From contig JASJCN010000012.1 in the NCBI GenBank assembly GCA_030065975.1, positions 1-33,746 of the forward strand: a stretch of DNA of 33,746 nucleotides, in the 5' to 3' direction. Of the stretch, positions 1-5,744 are shown one piece after another; the first letter of the stretch is position 1, and each line of letters starts with the position of its first letter. The DNA is from Myxococcota bacterium (lineage in GTDB: Bacteria > Myxococcota_A > UBA9160 > UBA6930). Made by a program: the position numbers and the translations under genes. Under the pieces are notes generated by a model that did not search any database, had not been told where the DNA came from, and was given only the letters and a program-made list of their open reading frames with translations.

Positions 1-1996
1 GGCCCGTACCGAAGGTGGTCGCCGTGAAGCCGGCGCCTCCGACGTTGTTGGCGAGCGTCGCGCTCAGGGCGGTGACCACGCCGCGCACTCCGAGGCCGCC
101 GCCTTCGCCCGCGAAGTTGCTGCTCACCGTCGAGTTCTCGATCGACACGATGCCGAGGTCGTCGTAGATGCCGCCGCCGCGTCCGCCAGTCGTGGTGCCG
201 TTGCCCGCCACCGTCGAGTCCACCAGCCGAAGCGTCGCGATCGTCCCGTTGTAGATGCCCCCGCCGAGATCGGTGATGCCGAGGAAGCTCGTGGTCGCGT
301 TGTCGCGCACCTCGCAGCCCACGAGGGTGAGGTCGCCCTCGTTGTGCACGCCGCCGCCGGCCCCGAAGACGCGGCCGCCCTCGAGGGTGACGCCGGTGAT
401 CACGGCCGTCGTGCCGTCGGTGACCGACAGCACCCGTGAGAGCGCGCCCGCGTCGATGCGCGTCACCAGAGCGCCCACGCCTTCGATCTCGACGTCGCCG
501 TCGATCACGAGGTCGCCGCCCTCGGCACCGCTGCCGGGCAGCGTGAGCGCGTAGGTCCCGGCCGGGAGCACGATGCGGTCGGTGCCCGAGAAGCCCGAGG
601 AGCAGCCGTCGACGGGCATGTTCTGGTTGGCCGCGATCAGGGCTTCGCGCAGGGTGCAGGTGCCGTTGTCGGGCGTGGCGTCGTTCTCGTCGGCGGTGCT
701 GTCGACGACGATGGCCGGCAGGTTGGCCCCCGCCTCGAAGGCGCCCGCGTCGCACGGGGCGGTCCGAGCCACGCCACGCTGGTCGGTGGCCGGGCAGTCC
801 ACGGCCGCGTCCCGGGCCACGCTCGCGGGGCCGAGGGCCCGCGTCTGTGTCGGGCCTCCGTTGTCGCCGAGCAGCCCGAGATCGACGTCGACGAAGGCGA
901 CCTGCACCTGGTCGCTCGCCTCCTCGAAGCCGCAGCTGTCGAAGAAGATCTCGATGTTGCCGCCCAGGGAGTCGACGTCGACGTCGGGCGCGCAGTCGCC
1001 CTCCACGATCGAGCTACCCACGCGGAAGTTCACGCCGTCCGGGGCTCCCTCGAGATCGATGGCGTCGACGCCGCTCCCGGTGAGCGTCGAGCTGAGCAGC
1101 GAGACGTTGGAGGGGAGGAAGCCGTTGCCCGACCCGACCAGCCCGTACTCGTTGCCGTGGAGGGTCGAGTTGGTGACGACGGCCAACGGCGTGATCCCGG
1201 CCGAGACGCGCACGCCGGCGCCTTGATTGGCGCGCAGGGTCACGCGGTCGATGATTGCGCTCCGGGTGTTGTGGATCGCGTCGCCGGCGTTCGACTCGAT
1301 GGTCGAGTCGGAGAGGGTGAGGAAGGCGACGATTCCCACGTTCACCAGGCCGGGGCCCTGGTTGTCGTGCACGTGGAGGCCGGTGGCCACGAGCGAGCCG
1401 CCGTTGGCGATGCCCGACTGGCTGTCGAAGACCTCGACGTCGTGGAGCTCGAGGCTCCCGGCCAGCTCGTTCAAGATGCCGCCGCCCGTCGCGTCGCTTC
1501 CGTCGAAGACGCTCAGGTCGCGGATCACGACGCTCGCTTCCGGGTCGGCGGGGCTCTGGCTCAGCAGGTGGAAGGCGCGCTCGGCGGCGAAGGCCTCGAT
1601 GACGCTCACGCCGGTTCCCGCGCCCTGGATCACGAGGTCGCCCCCGATCGCGAGCTCGGACGGGATGTCGAGATCGCCCGTCTCGCCGGCGTTCTCGCCC
1701 ATCCCCGGAATGGAGAGGGAGAACACGCCGGCGGGCACGTGGATGGTGTCGACGGCCGGGGCCGGCTCCCCCGCCGGGCACCCGTCCACCGCCACGTTCC
1801 CGCTCGCGGCGAGGATCGCCTGGCGCAGGCTGCACGCGCCGATGGGCGGCGAGGAGGAGTTGGCGTCGGCCGGGGTGTCCACCACGAGGTCGGCCGCCCC
1901 CGCGCTTCCCAGGGGCAGGATCGAGCAGAGCAGGGCGGCCAGGGCCCCCCGCAGGCTTCTTGAAAATCGAGTCGATTCACTGAGATACGAGATCAT
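1..1996 (-). CDS. Secreted CSLREA-type / right-handed beta-helix protein (5' part, runs off the window)
   Basis: An open frame reads leftward from ATG at 1996 to the window edge without a stop, giving about 665 residues; the C-terminus lies outside. AAGGAG sits about 7 bases upstream of the ATG. The first ~35 residues form a signal peptide: Arg-containing n-region, hydrophobic stretch with LAALLCSILPLG, then SAGAA before ADLVVDT. The mature part holds two tandem modules. Each opens with a CSLREA-like motif (CSLRQAILAA near residue 55; CTLREALIAA near residue 445), followed by short repeats rich in xSTxxxN and GGGIxN, the usual rungs of a parallel beta-helix. Module one ends in PTQTRALGP...DQRG...CDAGAFE, typical of the choice-of-anchor Q domain. 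Such proteins are usually surface-exposed or secreted polysaccharide-binding or adhesin-like proteins; no catalytic residues can be assigned. The gene is divergent from the histidine kinase at 2275. Confidence 0.85.
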   Translation of the reverse strand, partial: MISYLSESTRFSRSLRGALAALLCSILPLGSAGAADLVVDTPADANSSSPPIGACSLRQAILAASGNVAVDGCPAGEPAPAVDTIHVPAGVFSLSIPGMGENAGETGDLDIPSELAIGGDLVIQGAGTGVSVIEAFAAERAFHLLSQSPADPEASVVIRDLSVFDGSDATGGGILNELAGSLELHDVEVFDSQSGIANGGSLVATGLHVHDNQGPGLVNVGIVAFLTLSDSTIESNAGDAIHNTRSAIIDRVTLRANQGAGVRVSAGITPLAVVTNSTLHGNEYGLVGSGNGFLPSNVSLLSSTLTGSGVDAIDLEGAPDGVNFRVGSSIVEGDCAPDVDVDSLGGNIEIFFDSCGFEEASDQVQVAFVDVDLGLLGDNGGPTQTRALGPASVARDAAVDCPATDQRGVARTAPCDAGAFEAGANLPAIVVDSTADENDATPDNGTCTLREALIAANQNMPVDGCSSGFSGTDRIVLPAGTYALTLPGSGAEGGDLVIDGDVEIEGVGALVTRIDAGALSRVLSVTDGTTAVITGVTLEGGRVFGAGGGVHNEGDLTLVGCEVRDNATTSFLGITDLGGGIYNGTIATLRLVDSTVAGNGTTTGGRGGGIYDDLGIVSIENSTVSSNFAGEGGGLGVRGVVTALSATLANNVGGAGFTATTFGTG

Positions 1997-2274
1997 GACG
2001 GCTCCTTCCGAAGAGTGGAGCCAGCCTATTCAGCGGCCTCTGCCCGGTCCTGATCCCGGCGCGATCAACGGGGGATCCTCCTCCGATCGCTGCGTCCGGT
2101 GGCTGATCCTTCGCTGATCGCAGCGAGATCACGGGTTCCGGCCCTCCCGAATCGCTGGGGAGTCCCTCCGGAATCGCTCGGGGATCGCTCGACCTGCCGG
2201 GTTTCCCCCTCGCTGCGGTCCAGTCGAGCCGCGTTCTCCTCGATCGGCTGGGCCGTTCTGCCGATGGGCGAGCC
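1997..2274. promoter_or_regulatory. Divergent intergenic region with GATC cluster, hairpin and direct repeats
   Basis: This 278-base stretch separates the divergently transcribed beta-helix gene and histidine kinase, so it should hold both promoters. It has seven GATC tetramers between 2052 and 2130. A perfect inverted repeat TCGCTG-ATCG-CAGCGA lies at 2111-2126. Near-direct repeats follow: AATCGCT-GGGGA at 2150-2161 and AATCGCT-CGGGGA at 2172-2184, spaced 22 bases (about two helical turns), with a further ATCGCT at 2184. No convincing sigma-70 -35/-10 pair was found. A regulator-binding role is inferred from position only. Confidence 0.4.
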
Positions 2275-3750
2275 GTGGACGGGTTCCATCAGCTCCTGCT
2301 CTCCAACTCGTCGTGGCTGCTGGTCTGCATGGGCGTGACCGCCACGATCGGGCTCCTGCACCTGTGGATGGCGCGGCGCCCGGGCGACCCCAACCTGTGG
2401 GTCGCGGCCTGGTCGCTTCTCGCCTGCGCCTTCCTCGGCGTTCGCGCGCTGCAGCTCACGACCCAGGACACCGCGGCGGCGCTCCTCGCGGGCAAGGCCT
2501 CCTTTGCCCTGGCCCCCTTCCTGGTGTGGGCGATCGTGTGCTTCGGCCGCTCGATCAACGGGACGCCAGTGCGGCCGGCCAACCGGGCCCTCGGCGCCAT
2601 CGCCGGGGTGTGGGCGCTCCTGATCTTCGCGACGCCGTGGTTCGTGTATCCCGAGACGACCGTGCGCGAGGATCTCTTCGGCCACTCCCACGTCTCGGTC
2701 GAGGCGCGCTGGCCGACGGTGCTGCTCGGGATCTACATCGGCGTCGTGCTGGTGCACGGCGTGCGGCGGCTCTCGCGCAGCCAGCACCTCGAGCGCGGCG
2801 AGCGGGTGGTGCTGATCACGGGCTTCGGCATCTATGCGGCGCTCGGCGTCGCCGCGATCCTCACGGGCGTCCGCGTGCTCAAGATCCCGGCCCTCGCGGA
2901 GTTCGGACCCTTCGCGGTGTCGGTGAGCCTCTCCTACCTGATGGTGCACCGCAGCCACCGCCTCGAAGGACGGCTCGCCGACCTCCTCGCCGAGCGCAAC
3001 GTCGAGAGCCAGCTGCGCCGCGCCCAGCGGATGGAGTCCGTGGGACAGCTCGCGGCGGGCATCGCCCACGAGATCAACAACCCGATGGCCTACGTACGCG
3101 CCAACCTCGGCGTGCTCGAGGACTCCGCCAGCACCCTGCGCAAGGGTCTCTGGGAGCGCGCCTCGGAGGAGGAGCGCAAGCACCTGGAGGAGCTGCAGGC
3201 CCTCGTCGAGGACTCGCGGGACGGCGTGGAGCGCACCATCTCGATCGCGCGCGACATGCGCGAGTTCGCCCACTCCGGCGACGAGCAGCGGCGCCGGGTC
3301 GACCTCGCCGAGGTGCTCGAGTCGTGCGTGCGCATGGCGAGCATCGCGCCGAGCGAGGGGCGCCGGGTCGAGGCCGACATCGAGGCCGACCTCTGGCTGG
3401 AGGGCGCGCCCCAGTCCCTGCGCCAGGCCTTCCTCAACCTCGTGATCAACGGTCTCGAGGCCGGCAGCGAGGAGGGGCGCGTGGTGGTCGAGGCCCGCCG
3501 CGCAGAGGACGGCATCCGGGTGCGGGTCCACGACGACGGGCCGGGCATCCCCGAGGCCCTCCACGAGCGCCTCTTCGATCCCTTCTATTCGACGCGGCCC
3601 CCCGGCGAGGGCACGGGGCTCGGGCTGTACATGGTTCACCAGATCCTGCGCAGCCACGGCGGCGAGATCGAGGTGGGCGCGGGCCCGCTCGGCGGCGCGC
3701 TCTTCGAGGTGCGGCTCCCGGTATTGACACAGAGCGTGTCAAAATCATAG
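2275..3750 (+). CDS. Orphan membrane-bound sensor histidine kinase
   Basis: A 491-residue sensor kinase starting at GTG 2275; no in-frame alternative start was seen just upstream, and the ribosome site is weak. Residues ~10-225 carry about seven hydrophobic segments, resembling the 7TM histidine-kinase sensor domain. The HisKA dimerisation helix has the phospho-acceptor H265 in GIAHEINNP. The ATPase domain has the N box NLVINGLEAG (N392), G1 DDGPGIPE (~420), F box FDPFYST and G2 GTGLGLYMVHQI. There is no receiver domain and no response regulator next to it, so the partner is unknown. The dehalogenase gene starts 44 bases downstream on the same strand and may be cotranscribed. A second, similarly built kinase lies at 12667-14436. 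Kinase identity is clear; the signal sensed is not. Confidence 0.92.
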   Translation: MDGFHQLLLSNSSWLLVCMGVTATIGLLHLWMARRPGDPNLWVAAWSLLACAFLGVRALQLTTQDTAAALLAGKASFALAPFLVWAIVCFGRSINGTPVRPANRALGAIAGVWALLIFATPWFVYPETTVREDLFGHSHVSVEARWPTVLLGIYIGVVLVHGVRRLSRSQHLERGERVVLITGFGIYAALGVAAILTGVRVLKIPALAEFGPFAVSVSLSYLMVHRSHRLEGRLADLLAERNVESQLRRAQRMESVGQLAAGIAHEINNPMAYVRANLGVLEDSASTLRKGLWERASEEERKHLEELQALVEDSRDGVERTISIARDMREFAHSGDEQRRRVDLAEVLESCVRMASIAPSEGRRVEADIEADLWLEGAPQSLRQAFLNLVINGLEAGSEEGRVVVEARRAEDGIRVRVHDDGPGIPEALHERLFDPFYSTRPPGEGTGLGLYMVHQILRSHGGEIEVGAGPLGGALFEVRLPVLTQSVSKS

Positions 3751-3794
3751 GCTCACGCTCGAAGGCCCCGCGCCCCGCCTTCGAGAGGAGCCCC

Positions 3795-4757
3795 GTGAAA
3801 GCCCTGCGAACCCCCGACGACCGCTTCGAGAACCTTCCCGGCTACGACTTCGCCCCTCACTACGTGGAGGTCGACGACACCGAAGGCGGAAGCCTGCGGA
3901 TGCACTACGTCGACGAGGGGCCTCGCGACGCCCGGCCGGTGGTGCTGCTCCACGGCGAGCCCACCTGGTCCTATCTCTACCGGAAGATGATTCCGGGCCT
4001 GCTCGCCGCGGGACATCGGGTGATCGCGCCGGACCAGATCGGCTTCGGCCGGAGCGACAAGCCCACCGAGAAGTCCGACTACAGCGTGGTGCGTCACGTG
4101 GGCTGGGTGCGCTCGTTGATCCAGCAGCTCGAGCTCGAGGACGCGACCTTCTTCGGCCAGGACTGGGGCAGCCTGATCGGCTTCACGGCCGCGCTCCACG
4201 AGGAGGCCCGCTTCCGTGCCATCGTCGCGGCCAATGCCGCGCTCCCCGATCCCCAGCACATCGAGCGCTTCGCGGCCGCCCAGGCCAAGTCCCCGGACGC
4301 CGAGGCGTTCTCGCGCTGGCAGGCCTACGCGGCCTCGGTCGACGAGATGAACGTCGGCGACATGCTGGCCAACGCCTTCCCGGGCGCCGGGCTCGAGATG
4401 AAGGGAACCGGGCTGAGCGCCGGCGAGCAGGCGGCCTACGACGCGCCCTTCCCCGACAAGACGTACCAGGCCGGCGTGCTGGTGTTTCCCTCGCTGATCG
4501 AGCCCCAGCGGGTGGGGCCGGAGGGCTTCGCGCTCTTCTCCGCGGCGTGGCGCGTGCTCGAGAAGTGGGAGCGCCCCTTCGTCACGGCGTACGGCAAGGC
4601 CGACCCCGTGCTCGGCTGGTTCGACTCGGTGTTCCAGGAGTACGTGCCCGGTGCGCAAGGGCAGCCGCATCGCGAGTTCCCGAACGGGGGCCACTTCATC
4701 CAGGAAGAGGAGCCCGACGCGCTGGTCGAGGTGATCGTCGCGGCAGCAGCGAGCTAG
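3795..4757 (+). CDS. Haloalkane dehalogenase, DhlA-like (HLD-I type)
   Basis: A 320-residue alpha/beta-hydrolase. GTG 3795 is chosen because AGAGGAG ends four bases upstream and the protein then aligns with the family N-terminus. Visible motifs: HGEPTW oxyanion-hole loop (53-58), nucleophile elbow GQDWGS with D123 followed by W124, cap-domain W175 in FSRWQAY, acid D270 in GKADPVLG, and base H300 in NGGHFIQ. In Xanthobacter DhlA the nucleophile is D124, the halide-binding tryptophans are W125 and W175, the acid D260 and the base H289, so both the chemistry and the halide-clamp geometry appear kept. Expected reaction: hydrolysis of a terminal C-halogen bond to alcohol plus halide, in the cytoplasm. 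The substrate cannot be read from sequence. An epoxide hydrolase is less likely because of the W next to the nucleophile. It follows a histidine kinase and ends before a strong palindromic terminator. Confidence 0.88.
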   Translation: MKALRTPDDRFENLPGYDFAPHYVEVDDTEGGSLRMHYVDEGPRDARPVVLLHGEPTWSYLYRKMIPGLLAAGHRVIAPDQIGFGRSDKPTEKSDYSVVRHVGWVRSLIQQLELEDATFFGQDWGSLIGFTAALHEEARFRAIVAANAALPDPQHIERFAAAQAKSPDAEAFSRWQAYAASVDEMNVGDMLANAFPGAGLEMKGTGLSAGEQAAYDAPFPDKTYQAGVLVFPSLIEPQRVGPEGFALFSAAWRVLEKWERPFVTAYGKADPVLGWFDSVFQEYVPGAQGQPHREFPNGGHFIQEEEPDALVEVIVAAAAS

Positions 4758-4760
4758 TCG

Positions 4761-4855
4761 CTCACCGCGCCCCTCGAGAGCAGGGTGAGCGGAGCCGGGT
4801 CGGGTCCGGCGACGACATCAACCGACTCAGTCGGAGACGGACCCGACCCGACTCC
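4761..4855. terminator. Nested palindromic bidirectional terminator between convergent genes
   Basis: Between the 3' ends of the dehalogenase (4757) and the DUF4202 gene (4891) are two hairpins. The first pairs CTCACC (4761-4766) with GGTGAG (4784-4789). The second is large: GGAG plus GGGTCGGGTCCG (4791-4808, with a 2-base mismatch) pairs with CGGACCCGACCC plus CTCC (4838-4855), and its loop carries its own palindrome CCGACT-C-AGTCGG (4822-4834). No clear U-tract follows on either strand. The location between converging genes supports termination or transcript-end protection; the mechanism is inferred. Confidence 0.7.
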
Positions 4856-4890
4856 GCCTCCTCCGAGCCCCGCAAGAGACCGCTTCCTTT

Positions 4891-5496
4891 CTAGGCGCCC
4901 GCGTCGTCCAGCACCTGGTGCAGCGCCGCGCGCGGCGCATCGGGCAAGGGCAGGGTGCGCGCCAGGGCCCGCGCCTCGGGGCTCATCTTGCGCACCGTCT
5001 TGGCCAGCACCGAGGTGGCCTTCTCGCTGGGATGCTCCTCGGCGAAGGCCGCGAGCTGGGTCTCCATGAAGGTGAGGCACAGCGCGTCCTCGAAGGTCTG
5101 CACCTCGGCGTCGCGGCCGAGCCCGCGCTTGTGGATGATGTCCACCACCCGCTCGATGCGTTCGGGCTCGTAGCCCACTTCCGAGAGCAGGGCCTCGGCG
5201 TGGCGCGCGTGCAGGTCCTGCAGGGCGCGGCGCCAGCGCAGGTAGCCGGGGCGCGTCTTCGGAAACTCGCTGCGCGGGATCTCCCAGCGGCGTACGTGGT
5301 GGGCCCGGGCCGCGAGCCGCAGGGCCTCACTGGCGTCGGGGTCGAGGCGCTCGACCCACTCGCTCGCGAGGCGGGCATGGGCCAGCTCCTTCGGCTGGGA
5401 TTCGCCGCGAACCATGAGCGTGTTGGGGTCGGCGGCGTTGGCCGCATCGATGGCCGCGATGGCGGCTTCGTAACGAGTGGGGGCGTCGGGGGACAT
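4891..5496 (-). CDS. DUF4202 family protein
   Basis: A 201-residue soluble protein. ATG 5496 is chosen over the longer open frame to 5676 because the added N-terminus is low-complexity and would run into the divergent operon's leader region. The sequence matches the DUF4202 family in length and in hallmarks such as the N-terminal RYEAAIAAIDAANAADPN, SEWVERLDPDAS, ARAHHVRRWEIPRS, GYLRWRRALQ and HARHAEALL. The repeated His and Glu positions (HH near residue 88) look like those of an HD-type metal-dependent all-helical fold, but that is inference. Biochemical function is not established to my knowledge. It is divergent from the nitrite/nitrate reductase operon, which suggests a link to nitrogen assimilation. 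No signal peptide or membrane segment is seen. Confidence 0.78.
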   Translation of the reverse strand: MSPDAPTRYEAAIAAIDAANAADPNTLMVRGESQPKELAHARLASEWVERLDPDASEALRLAARAHHVRRWEIPRSEFPKTRPGYLRWRRALQDLHARHAEALLSEVGYEPERIERVVDIIHKRGLGRDAEVQTFEDALCLTFMETQLAAFAEEHPSEKATSVLAKTVRKMSPEARALARTLPLPDAPRAALHQVLDDAGA

Positions 5497-5595
5497 GCCG
5501 CTCTGAGAGTAGGCAGTCGACGCGGGGCCGGGCTCGATTCTTGAGCAAGGCGCGGCGCCGCGGGACGTGAGACGTGCCCTCGGGACGCGCCACGC

Positions 5596-5612
5596 TTGGC
5601 ACGCCTCTTGAA
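5596..5612 (+). promoter_or_regulatory. Candidate sigma-54 (RpoN) promoter of the nitrite/nitrate operon
   Basis: TTGGCACG-CCTC-TTGAA matches the -24 box (TTGGCACG) exactly and has TTG correctly spaced for -12, but with GA where the consensus has GC. It would start transcription near 5623, about 120 bases before nirBD. RpoN control is common for nitrogen-assimilation genes. The imperfect -12 box and the absence of an identified enhancer-binding site keep this tentative. Confidence 0.45.
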
Positions 5613-5686
5613 GCTCAGCGCGTTGCAGGGCCGGTCGGCCCGCGAACAACGGCAGGGTGGGCCGATCTCCGCCCAACGCTCAAGGC

Positions 5687-5723
5687 AACGGCGCCTCGGG
5701 AGTCCTCTCCCGTGGGCGCCGTT
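5687..5723 (+). terminator. Terminator-like hairpin in the nirBD leader (possible attenuator)
   Basis: AACGGCGCC (5687-5695) pairs perfectly with GGCGCCGTT (5715-5723), and inside it CGGGAG (5697-5702) pairs with CTCCCG (5707-5712) around a TCCT loop. The stem is about 15 bp with small internal bulges and is followed by TTGCATTTC. It lies 22 bases before the nirBD start codon, downstream of the candidate promoter. A terminator ahead of the gene it would silence is the layout of nitrate-responsive antitermination leaders (NasR/NasT ANTAR type). No clean ANTAR double hairpin was found upstream, so the controlling factor is unknown. Confidence 0.55.
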
Positions 5724-5744
5724 TGCATTTCGGGAAGCGAGACG

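Noticed and set aside
2065-3657. A 530-codon antisense frame over the histidine kinase
   Set aside because: No domain signature; an artefact of GC-rich codon use opposite a real gene.
5497-5676. A 60-residue N-terminal extension for the DUF4202 protein
   Set aside because: It has no family similarity, lacks a convincing start and would cover the putative nirBD promoter.
5613-5686. ANTAR double hairpin in the nirBD leader
   Set aside because: Short stems exist (GGGCC-GGTC-GGCCC and TGGGC/GCCCA) but neither has the six-base loop with A1 and G4, so I do not claim it.
5574-5744. A longer N-terminus for NirB from 5574
   Set aside because: It would include the promoter and leader hairpin, and the FAD motif position fits ATG 5745.
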